DNA of 13,408 nucleotides from Atopobiaceae bacterium UBA7016 (GTDB lineage: Bacteria; Actinomycetota; Coriobacteriia; Coriobacteriales; Atopobiaceae): NCBI GenBank assembly GCA_002449555.1, contig DJXA01000232.1, positions 1 through 13,408 on the forward strand, in the 5' to 3' direction. Both the position numbers and the translations under genes were made by a program. The notes below the pieces were generated by a model that had not been told where the DNA came from, searched no databases, and worked only from the letters and a program-made list of their open reading frames with translations. Shown one piece after another: positions 8,023 to 13,408 of this stretch (its first letter is position 1; each line of letters starts with the position of its first letter).

Positions 8023-8979
8023 TTACTCCAGTGCCCACTCCACAAAGCGGCGGCAGAGCTCGGGGAACTCGATGCCCGCGTGGCGTGCGCTGTCGGGCAG
8101 AAGGCTCGTCTCGGTCATGCCCGGGATGGTGTTGATCTCGAGGATGACGGGCGTGCCGTCGGCCGTGACGATGAAATCAGAGCGCGAGGCGCCACGGCAG
8201 CCCAGCGTCTTGTGCGCAAGCACGGCCAGGCGCTGCGCGCGCTCGTACACCTCGGGGTCGAGGCGCGCGGGCATCACGTGGTGCAGCTCGGAGGGCTCGT
8301 ACTTCACCTTCAGGTCGTAGAACTCGGCGTCGGCACCAGCCACCACCTCGACCACAGGCAGGGCCATCGGGTCGTCGTTGCCAATGACCGGCACGGTGAT
8401 CTCGGTACCCTTGACGCAGGCCTCCACGATGACGCGCTGCCCGCCCTGGCCGGCGCGGCGCACGGCCTCGGCCAGCTCGGAGGCCTTATGCACCATGCTG
8501 ATACCATAGCTCGAGCCGTTTGCCGCCGGCTTCACAAACAGCGGCAGGCCCAGACGGTCAACCAAGTTGTTGGCCTCAGCCTCGTCGGGCACATGGCCCG
8601 CGGACAGCTTGGTGCCCTTCGCCGTGGGGATGCCCGCAGAGCGGAACTGGCTCTTGGCGTAGTCCTTCTCGGTGGCGACGGCCGAGGTCAGCACGCCCGA
8701 GAACGTATAGGGCATGTGCAGCACCTCAAGCAGGCCCTGCACGCAGCCGTCCTCGCCGTAGCGGCCATGCATGGCCACGAAGGCAACGTCAAAGCCACCG
8801 CTGGTCAGGCGCTGCAGGAAATCGTCAGCCGCAACATCAAGCAGCTCGACGCCCTCAAAGCCAGCCTGGCCCAGGGCCTTCGCGCACGCGCGTCCCGAAT
8901 CAAGACTGATCTCGCGCTCGTCCGACCAACCGCCGGCAAGAACCGCAACCTTGCATTGTGTAACGTCGGTCTTATCCAT
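8023..8979 (-). CDS. ddl: D-alanine--D-alanine ligase
   Basis: This cytoplasmic ATP-grasp enzyme joins two D-alanines for the end of the peptidoglycan stem peptide. All family signatures are present: GGWSDEREISL (16-26, with Glu21 at the catalytic glutamate position), HGRYGEDGCVQG (71-82), KPAANGSSYGI (150-160), SRSDFIV (265-271), and the metal- and substrate-binding EINTIPGMTETSLLP (281-295). The length of 318 residues is normal. The omega-loop region FYDLKVKY (220-227) keeps the tyrosines of D-Ala-D-Ala ligases, which argues against a D-Ala-D-Lac (vancomycin-resistance) ligase. The ATG at 8979 is preceded by AAAGGAG with 7-8 nt spacing. It is divergent from rlmN, with a 127-bp shared upstream region, and is followed by hairpin IR2. 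Confidence 0.96.
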   Translation of the reverse strand: MDKTDVTQCKVAVLAGGWSDEREISLDSGRACAKALGQAGFEGVELLDVAADDFLQRLTSGGFDVAFVAMHGRYGEDGCVQGLLEVLHMPYTFSGVLTSAVATEKDYAKSQFRSAGIPTAKGTKLSAGHVPDEAEANNLVDRLGLPLFVKPAANGSSYGISMVHKASELAEAVRRAGQGGQRVIVEACVKGTEITVPVIGNDDPMALPVVEVVAGADAEFYDLKVKYEPSELHHVMPARLDPEVYERAQRLAVLAHKTLGCRGASRSDFIVTADGTPVILEINTIPGMTETSLLPDSARHAGIEFPELCRRFVEWALE

Positions 8980-8994
8980 GACGTGACTCCTTTT

Positions 8995-9023
8995 TTGACG
9001 GCGCTCGATGCGCTGCGTACGCT
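8995..9023 (+). promoter_or_regulatory. rlmN: Probable promoter of rlmN
   Basis: A -35 box TTGACG (8995-9000) is followed after exactly 17 nt by TACGCT (9018-9023), fitting the actinobacterial TTGACN-N17-TAnnnT pattern. It would start transcription near 9030, giving a leader of about 75 nt before the rlmN ATG. The -35 box abuts the ribosome binding site of the divergent ddl gene. It is called by eye only. Confidence 0.5.
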
Positions 9024-9106
9024 AGACTCAACCTGTTTAGGATACCACCCAACCATACTGAGCGGCGGAGTACACACACCCGCCAAGCAGGGAACAAGGA
9101 ACGCTC

Positions 9107-10138
9107 ATGCAGGACCTCCACGACATCTCACACGGCGAGCTGCTTGCCGCACTCGAAGAGCTGGGCCAGCCCAAGTTCAGGGCAAAGCAGATTGAGGAAT
9201 GGCTTTGGGAGAAGGGCGCCACCTCGTTTGACGAGATGAGCAACCTCCCCAAGACGCTGCGCGCTGCGCTGGCCGAGCGTTTCAGCCTGGGTGGCATGGA
9301 GCAACTCGCGCGCCAGGAGAGCGAGGACGGCAGCCGTAAGTACCTGCTGAAACTTGCCGACGGCGCCGCGATTGAGTGCGTGGGCATGCCCACCGGGGCG
9401 CGCCTGGCCGTCTGCGCCTCCACGCAGGCAGGCTGCGGCATGGGCTGCGCCTTCTGCGCTACGGGCGCCGCGGGCCTCACGCGCTCGCTTACCGCCAGCG
9501 AGATCTATGGCCAGGTCATGCACGTGCGCGACGACTTTGGAAGCCGTGTCACCTCGGTGGTGCTCATGGGCCAGGGCGAGCCGTTTGCCAACTACGACGC
9601 CACGCTCGGCGCGCTGAGGCGCCTTAACTCGCCTGACGGCCTGGGCATCGGCGCTCGTCATCTTACGGTCTCTACCTGCGGCATCATTCCGCAGATCCTG
9701 CGCTTCGCCAAAGAGCCCGAGCAGTTCACGCTTGCCGTGTCGCTGCACTCTGCCGTCCAGCGCACGCGCAACCTGCTGATGCCGGGCGTCAAGCGCTGGT
9801 CGCTGCTCAACCTGTACGAGGCCATGGGCACCTACGTTGACCTGACCGGCCGCCGCCCCACCTACGAGTACGCGCTCATCCGCGGCATCAACGATACGGA
9901 CGAGGAGCTTGCCTCGCTGGTGGACTTCTGCCGCGGCACGCTAGCGCACGTCAACATCATCCAGCTGAACGAGGTGCCTGGTTCAAAGTTCCAGCCCTCA
10001 AGCGAGGCACGTGCCGGCGAGTTTGTGCGCCGCCTTGGCCAAGTGGGCGTGGAGGCAACGGTGCGCGTCTCTCGCGGCGCGGACATCGACGCCGCCTGTG
10101 GTCAGCTTCGTCAGCGCATGGAGCGCAAGCGCGGATAA
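9107..10138 (+). CDS. rlmN: Dual-specificity 23S rRNA (A2503) / tRNA (A37) C2-methyltransferase RlmN
   Basis: This radical-SAM enzyme methylates C2 of A2503 in the ribosomal peptidyl-transferase centre and of A37 in some tRNAs. The 4Fe-4S motif CGMGCAFC gives Cys110, Cys114 and Cys117 (CxxxCxxC). Cys103 (AVCASTQAGC) and Cys331 (DIDAACGQL) correspond to the two catalytic cysteines known from E. coli RlmN (C118 and C355). Other family marks are MGQGEPFANYD (154-164), LTVSTCGI (186-193) and VSLHSA (211-216). The 343-residue length is typical. The keeping of the C-terminal cysteine motif and housekeeping context fit RlmN rather than the resistance enzyme Cfr. The ATG at 9107 has AAGGA 7 nt upstream. 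A perfect palindrome begins at the first base after its stop codon. Confidence 0.96.
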   Translation: MQDLHDISHGELLAALEELGQPKFRAKQIEEWLWEKGATSFDEMSNLPKTLRAALAERFSLGGMEQLARQESEDGSRKYLLKLADGAAIECVGMPTGARLAVCASTQAGCGMGCAFCATGAAGLTRSLTASEIYGQVMHVRDDFGSRVTSVVLMGQGEPFANYDATLGALRRLNSPDGLGIGARHLTVSTCGIIPQILRFAKEPEQFTLAVSLHSAVQRTRNLLMPGVKRWSLLNLYEAMGTYVDLTGRRPTYEYALIRGINDTDEELASLVDFCRGTLAHVNIIQLNEVPGSKFQPSSEARAGEFVRRLGQVGVEATVRVSRGADIDAACGQLRQRMERKRG

Positions 10139-10199
10139 GCAACGTTGGGGGTGGCCCCTTTTGTTGCTGTGCAACAAAAGGGGCCACCCCCAACGTTGC
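10139..10199. repeat. Perfect 29-bp inverted repeat between rlmN and a convergent gene (IR3)
   Basis: The arms 10139-10167 and 10171-10199 are perfectly complementary around TGT. Each arm also folds on itself: GCAAC at its start pairs with GTTGC at its end, and an inner GGGGGTGGCCCC contains G4/C4. The element starts at the base after the rlmN stop and ends 20 nt before the stop of the convergent gene, so it could serve both transcripts. No T-run follows on either strand. Confidence 0.88.
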
Positions 10200-10219
10200 A
10201 GCGAATCCTGCTTGAAGGG

Positions 10220-11206
10220 CTACTCGTCCTCGTCCTCGGCGTCGTCGAGACCTCTATGGACGGGCTTGAAGGCCTTCGCGATGCCCACACGTGGCGGCTC
10301 TGCGGCGTGCGGCACGCCCGCTTCCTCAAGCAGCGCGGTGAAGGCCTCGCCGTCGTGCACCATCGTGCGCGGAATGGTGAGCATGCACACGTTGTCGTCA
10401 TCCTCGGGCTGAGCCTCCGCATACCGCGGGCTCGCGAGCCGGGCGACGATCCACGAACCATCGTCCATGGTCCAGCCAAACGTGCCATGAATGTCCATGC
10501 CCTCGCTGGTGGTCACGTCTACATGCAACTGAGGGACCTCGAAACCGGCCTCGATGAGGGCGGCGCGCAGGCATGACTCGCCATATCCCCTCGCCGCTCC
10601 GTCACCATAGTTGGCGGCCTCCATGGCGTGACGGCCACCCCTGCTCGTGCGGCGGAACTGGTTCATGCGAATAATCATCTGGTTGCGCGTCAAGCCACTT
10701 GCAGCCAAGGCGGAATCCATGACCGCCAGACCGTCGGCAAACGACATCTCGCGCATGCAGTCAAAGGCGGTACGCTCGATGGACGTAACCCGCAGATGGT
10801 CAACCACCACCACATCGTCGCCCTCGACTACCTGCCTCAGTAGCTGCGGCGTACTGCGCCCGCGCGAACCCCAGCGGGCCGCAATGCGGATGGGCCACAG
10901 GTACGACTCGTCATCAGGAATCTCAAGGCCATAGACCAGGCCGGCGGAGGGGCCCACGTAGGTCCATGCGGGATGCAGAAGCTGCAGAGACCTCATGCAG
11001 TGCAGCACGCGCTCCACGGGGTCAAGGATCTCCCAGTACTCGGGCCGGGCAAACAGGCGCGGCATGGGCTGCATGAGCTTGCCGACCTCGGCGGCACGGG
11101 CAAGCCGCTTCCCCTCAGGACGATCCGAGGCCACCAGGCACATGTGACGACGTTCTGATTGCCGAATACGAGACTCAAGCTCGGTCTTACTCTGCTGCCT
11201 ATTCAT
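10220..11206 (-). CDS. Uncharacterised protein resembling actinobacterial AbiEi-antitoxin/DUF559-type proteins
   Basis: This is a 328-residue soluble protein with no signal peptide or membrane segment. The middle region (about 46-180) has the style of actinobacterial AbiEi-like proteins: a promoter-binding-like N-terminus, then TSIERTAFDCMREM (141-154) and ADGLAVMDSALAASGLTRNQM (157-177). After it comes GYGESCLRAALIEAGFEVPQ (207-226), like the segment leading into the DUF559/Vsr-like nuclease fold. However, the acidic-plus-lysine nuclease residues expected next are not evident; the region reads FGWTMDDGSWIVARLASPRY (243-262). The tail is acidic (DDAEDEDE). No toxin gene sits beside it. GAGG lies 5 nt before the ATG. 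The family assignment rests on recall of the pattern and is tentative; no function is claimed. Confidence 0.75.
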   Translation of the reverse strand: MNRQQSKTELESRIRQSERRHMCLVASDRPEGKRLARAAEVGKLMQPMPRLFARPEYWEILDPVERVLHCMRSLQLLHPAWTYVGPSAGLVYGLEIPDDESYLWPIRIAARWGSRGRSTPQLLRQVVEGDDVVVVDHLRVTSIERTAFDCMREMSFADGLAVMDSALAASGLTRNQMIIRMNQFRRTSRGGRHAMEAANYGDGAARGYGESCLRAALIEAGFEVPQLHVDVTTSEGMDIHGTFGWTMDDGSWIVARLASPRYAEAQPEDDDNVCMLTIPRTMVHDGEAFTALLEEAGVPHAAEPPRVGIAKAFKPVHRGLDDAEDEDE

Positions 11207-11439
11207 TGCGCCTCATAAGTCAGTTCGCCGCTAGGTGGAATATCAAATACAACAAGCATTCTAACGGTTTGCACAAGCAATACAACCAAGCGGCCAAAAG
11301 CGTACTCTTTTGAGGACACAATCCATTTTGCTGGTAACCATATGCTTTGCATTATTGTTTTCGCGCATCTTTAGGCTGAGAACCACATCTTTTACGACAT
11401 AGTTTTTTGCACTTTTATCGCCCCCGTTTGATGCGTTAC
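11207..11439. other. AT-rich intergenic spacer
   Basis: This stretch is clearly poorer in G+C than the genes on either side, with several runs of T. It separates two leftward genes. It holds the probable promoter at 11258-11285. No RNA gene, convincing short ORF or long inverted repeat was recognised in it. Confidence 0.6.
11258..11285 (-). promoter_or_regulatory. Possible promoter of the AbiEi-like gene
   Basis: On the minus strand, TAGAAT (complement of 11258-11263, 5 of 6 matches to TATAAT) is preceded after 16 nt by TTGTAT (complement of 11280-11285, a weak -35). Transcription would begin about 45 nt before the ATG at 11206. Confidence 0.35.
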
Positions 11440-11471
11440 AAAAAAGGGGGCAAGCGCGTGGCTTGCCCCCT
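11440..11471 (-). terminator. Rho-independent terminator of the lipoprotein gene
   Basis: GGGGGCAAGC (11446-11455) and GCTTGCCCCC (11461-11470) form a perfect 10-bp stem with a 5-nt loop. On the minus strand the stem is followed directly by six U residues (complement of 11440-11445). It lies about 23 nt beyond the stop codon of the leftward lipoprotein gene. Confidence 0.92.
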
Positions 11472-11494
11472 CAAGCATTCTCTGTGCCTAAAGG

Positions 11495-12271
11495 CTACTT
11501 CACGGTAACGCTGGTGATGTGCGGGTTAGCGCCCTCGTACCAGTAAAGGAAGCCCTCCATGTCGACGGTGTCGCCCACCTTCAGGCCCTTGACGGCCTCG
11601 TAGACGTCGGTGCCGGCACCGGTGAGGTAGGACTCGACGGTGAAGGAGTAGGTGGCCTTGCCGTCAGAGACGTTGAAGTAGAGGTCGTCGCCGTCAGAGC
11701 CGGAGCCGTCCCAGTTGTAGAGGTACGCGACCTCCTTGCCGTTGGGATCGGTGGAGGGCTCGATGGTCAGGCCGGCGAAGGCGACCTTCTCGTTCTGGTG
11801 GGCGATGAGCTCGTCGGTGCCCAGCAGCGCGGTCACGTCGGTAGCGGGGGCAATCCAGTTGCCGTCCTCAAACTCGATGGTGCCCTCGGCGATCTCGATC
11901 TCGCCAGACCACTCGGCCTTGTAGCCCGTCACCTTGATCTTCTGGCCATCAACCAGCTTGGCGTAGTCCTCCTCGGAGCACTGGGCGTTGTAGATGAAGT
12001 ACGCGCCGTCAGCATCCTGGGCGTAAATGGTGGCCTGGTTCTCCCACCAAGACTGCTTGCCCTGCACGTAGGCCTCGATGACAACCTGGTCGTCGACCTT
12101 AGCGGCCGAGTAGTCGGCGTAGGTCATGACACCCTCGCCCTTCTCGGTGTCAGGGGCACCGCCCGCCGCGCCACCGCTCGCCGCATTGCCGCCGCAAGCG
12201 GCAAGCACCAGCGCGAGCACGAACGTGAACATCGCAAACAACGCATTCTTTCTGTTCAGCTGCTTTGCCAT
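11495..12271 (-). CDS. Secreted lipoprotein, probably with OB-fold-like domains
   Basis: This 258-residue protein begins with a lipoprotein signal: basic MAKQLNRKN, a hydrophobic core (about 10-23) and lipobox LAAC with Cys26 as the lipid-anchored residue, followed by a Gly/Ala/Ser linker. The mature part looks like two beta-rich modules. The first (about 45-130) has VVIEAYVQGKQSWWENQATIYAQ and GQKIKVTGYKAEWSGEIEI, a pattern resembling OB-fold strands. The second (about 150-258) ends with GLKVGDTVDMEGFLYWYE. The ligand is unknown. The start at 12271 is preferred because GGGAGAG precedes it and the next upstream ATG (12319) overlaps a TATAAT box and would put 16 residues before the signal peptide. 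It lies downstream of the solute-binding protein gene, separated by a long hairpin, and has its own terminator. Confidence 0.85.
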   Translation of the reverse strand: MAKQLNRKNALFAMFTFVLALVLAACGGNAASGGAAGGAPDTEKGEGVMTYADYSAAKVDDQVVIEAYVQGKQSWWENQATIYAQDADGAYFIYNAQCSEEDYAKLVDGQKIKVTGYKAEWSGEIEIAEGTIEFEDGNWIAPATDVTALLGTDELIAHQNEKVAFAGLTIEPSTDPNGKEVAYLYNWDGSGSDGDDLYFNVSDGKATYSFTVESYLTGAGTDVYEAVKGLKVGDTVDMEGFLYWYEGANPHITSVTVK

Positions 12272-12317
12272 GGTGATTCTCTCCCATACTCTTAGGTAAT
12301 TGGGCAACGCGGCACTC

Positions 12318-12323
12318 ATTATA
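12318..12323 (-). promoter_or_regulatory. Probable -10 box for the lipoprotein gene
   Basis: The minus strand reads a perfect TATAAT (complement of 12318-12323). It lies 46 nt before the ATG at 12271, giving a leader of about 40 nt. No strong -35 hexamer was found at the usual distance (best CTGTGG at 16 nt), so an activator may be needed or the -35 is weak. Confidence 0.5.
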
Positions 12324-12399
12324 GAACAGCATTACGTCGCCACAGGCGCTGGGACATCGCCTTTCTTTGCACGGTTTGTGACGTATGCCCGTACGTCTC

Positions 12400-12476
12400 G
12401 CGGGCGCGTCTCGGGGGCGGCCCCGGACAGAAGCCTCCGTCCTGAATGTCCGGGGCCGCCCCCGAGACGCGCCCGC
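12400..12476. repeat. Perfect 30-bp inverted repeat with 17-nt loop (IR4)
   Basis: The arms 12400-12429 and 12447-12476 are perfectly complementary and extremely GC-rich, with a 17-nt loop. Each arm contains GGGGGCGGCCCC, one base different from the core of IR3. It starts 14 nt beyond the stop of the solute-binding protein gene on the leftward transcript and lies upstream of the lipoprotein promoter. No T-run follows on either strand. A smaller 6-bp inverted repeat (GACGTA/TACGTC, 12380-12397) lies just beyond it. Confidence 0.9.
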
Positions 12477-12490
12477 ATCCAAAACCGTCG

Positions 12491-13408
12491 TTAGCTCTTG
12501 CGCTTCTTCAGTTCGTCAGAGATGGCCACGGCAATGATGCCCACCCAGGCAACACCCAGCACGCCGATGAGCGCCTTCGAAGCCGTGGGCAGCGGGCCCA
12601 GCGCCTCCTTGTCGGCACCGCCCACGCCACCGCCGCCCAGCTGGTCGAGGTGGTACAGCGCGAGCACGTCGCTGAACAGGTTCTCGAGATACGCCTCGTC
12701 GACGGTCTCCTTGCGCCTCACGGACTTGGCCACGTTCTCGATCAGCTGGCCCGAGGCATCGCGCAGCGACGTGGAGCCGTTGAAGACTGGCGTGACGAAG
12801 GTGTTCTCGGCGTTGTCCATCAGGATGCGCGTAGCCTCGATCTTCACCGGGTAGTGCACGTCATTATCCTCGCCGGCGCGGGACAGGTAGTCCTGGTACT
12901 CGTCCGACTGCTGGGCCTTGGTCGTGACCGGCGCGTAGCCCTCGGTCTCGGCATAGGCCACCTGCACGTCGTTGGTGAGCAGGTACTGCGCGAACAGCCA
13001 CGAGGCCAGCACCTCCTGCGAGTCGGCCTTGTTGAAGACGCAGATGGACGGGCCCTGGCTGATCATCTGCGGATGCTCGACGTCGTATTGCGGCACCATG
13101 CGGACGGCCGTCTCGAACTGCACGAGCTTGTCCTCGCTAATGTCCACCAGCGGCGCGTCGGAGCCCATCCACGTGGCGCCCGCCGAGGAGTCGATGGCGA
13201 AAATGCACTGGCCGGCGTTCAGGAAGTTGGCGGGGTAGCCGCTGATCTTGAACGTGGAGAACGCCCCCGTCTTGGCGTGCTCGGCCACCGTGTACAGGAT
13301 GTCCTTCGTGTCGTCGTTGAAAATCTGGATCTCGCCCTCGTCGGTGGAGTAGCCGGCGCCGCGCTGCTTGAGCATCTGGATCATCATGTTGTCGGTGGAC
13401 TTGTCGAT
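12491..13408 (-). CDS. ABC-type sugar solute-binding protein, C-terminal part, with C-terminal membrane anchor
   Basis: The visible 305 residues are the C-terminal part of a family 1 (UgpB/MalE-like) extracellular solute-binding protein, which delivers sugars or related solutes to an ABC importer; the N-terminus lies beyond the window. The frame is open to the edge, and the first Met codons seen (13382-13387) are internal. Typical segments are KISGYPANFLNAGQCIFAIDSS, where the binding lobe crosses the hinge, and FAQYLLTNDVQVAYAETEGYAPV, the family's helix followed by GYxPV. After the binding domain comes a Gly-rich linker (GGGGVGG), then a hydrophobic helix (about visible residues 279-297) and the basic end DELKKRKS. 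That resembles a C-terminal membrane anchor, unusual for this family. The transported solute cannot be told. No permease gene is visible; it may lie upstream. Confidence 0.85.
   Translation of the reverse strand: MDKSTDNMMIQMLKQRGAGYSTDEGEIQIFNDDTKDILYTVAEHAKTGAFSTFKISGYPANFLNAGQCIFAIDSSAGATWMGSDAPLVDISEDKLVQFETAVRMVPQYDVEHPQMISQGPSICVFNKADSQEVLASWLFAQYLLTNDVQVAYAETEGYAPVTTKAQQSDEYQDYLSRAGEDNDVHYPVKIEATRILMDNAENTFVTPVFNGSTSLRDASGQLIENVAKSVRRKETVDEAYLENLFSDVLALYHLDQLGGGGVGGADKEALGPLPTASKALIGVLGVAWVGIIAVAISDELKKRKS

Noticed and set aside
8023..8979. Vancomycin-resistance type D-Ala-D-Lac ligase
   Set aside because: The omega-loop tyrosines (FYDLKVKY) are those of D-Ala-D-Ala ligases, and no vanH, vanX or vanS/R-like gene is adjacent.
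7942..9195. 417-codon + strand frame opposite ddl
   Set aside because: It begins inside the palindrome 7943-8002 and is antisense to a clear D-Ala-D-Ala ligase; composition is not protein-like.
9107..10138. Cfr resistance methyltransferase
   Set aside because: The protein keeps the RlmN-style DIDAACGQL C-terminus and sits among housekeeping genes with no mobile element nearby.
10220..11206. Complete AbiE toxin-antitoxin pair
   Set aside because: No AbiEii nucleotidyltransferase-like gene lies on either side; the neighbours are rlmN and a lipoprotein gene.
12272..12319. Longer lipoprotein start at 12319
   Set aside because: It overlaps the TATAAT box and would place 16 residues before a standard lipoprotein signal peptide; the ATG at 12271 has GGGAGAG upstream.
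4925..12476. CRISPR array or tRNA genes
   Set aside because: The inverted repeats are single, widely separated and different in sequence, with no direct-repeat/spacer pattern. No cloverleaf-like sequence was recognised.

Overview
The window is a GC-rich chromosomal segment. Gene content and protein style suggest an actinomycete, most plausibly a host-associated member of the Coriobacteriia (Collinsella/Olsenella-like). The clues are a pbpA-pknB cell-wall pair with a PASTA kinase, an actinobacterial EF-G2-like factor, an AbiEi-like hypothetical protein and TAnnnT-type promoters. The genus assignment is inference; no rRNA or species marker is present.

Layout. Positions 1-2610 (+ strand) hold the 3' end of a class B penicillin-binding protein gene, a short structured spacer, and pknB, a membrane Ser/Thr kinase with four PASTA domains, closed by a U-tract terminator. 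Positions 2656-4793 (- strand) hold an EF-G-like translational GTPase with its own terminator. Positions 4925-8979 (- strand) hold dinG, a helicase fused to a DEDDh exonuclease, and ddl (D-Ala-D-Ala ligase). rlmN (23S rRNA/tRNA m2A methyltransferase) is read on the + strand at 9107-10138, divergently from ddl. Positions 10220-11206 (- strand) encode an unassigned protein resembling actinobacterial AbiEi/DUF559-type proteins, preceded by an AT-rich spacer. Positions 11440-13408 (- strand) hold a lipoprotein that looks OB-fold-like and the C-terminal part of an ABC sugar-type solute-binding protein with an unusual C-terminal membrane anchor.

Themes. Three genes belong to peptidoglycan synthesis and its control: the PBP transpeptidase, the muropeptide-sensing kinase and Ddl. 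Two act on translation (EF-G-like, RlmN), one on DNA repair (DinG), and two sit on the cell surface.

The most unusual feature is a set of four very long intergenic inverted repeats at 4925-4980, 7943-8002, 10139-10199 and 12400-12476. Each has 28-30 bp arms; three are perfect. Each lies within about 0-25 nt of a stop codon, and three of the four lack a U-tract. Their arms are partly self-complementary, and pairs of them share core motifs. They differ clearly from the three ordinary U-tract terminators in the same window and may be a dispersed family of 3'-end palindromes.
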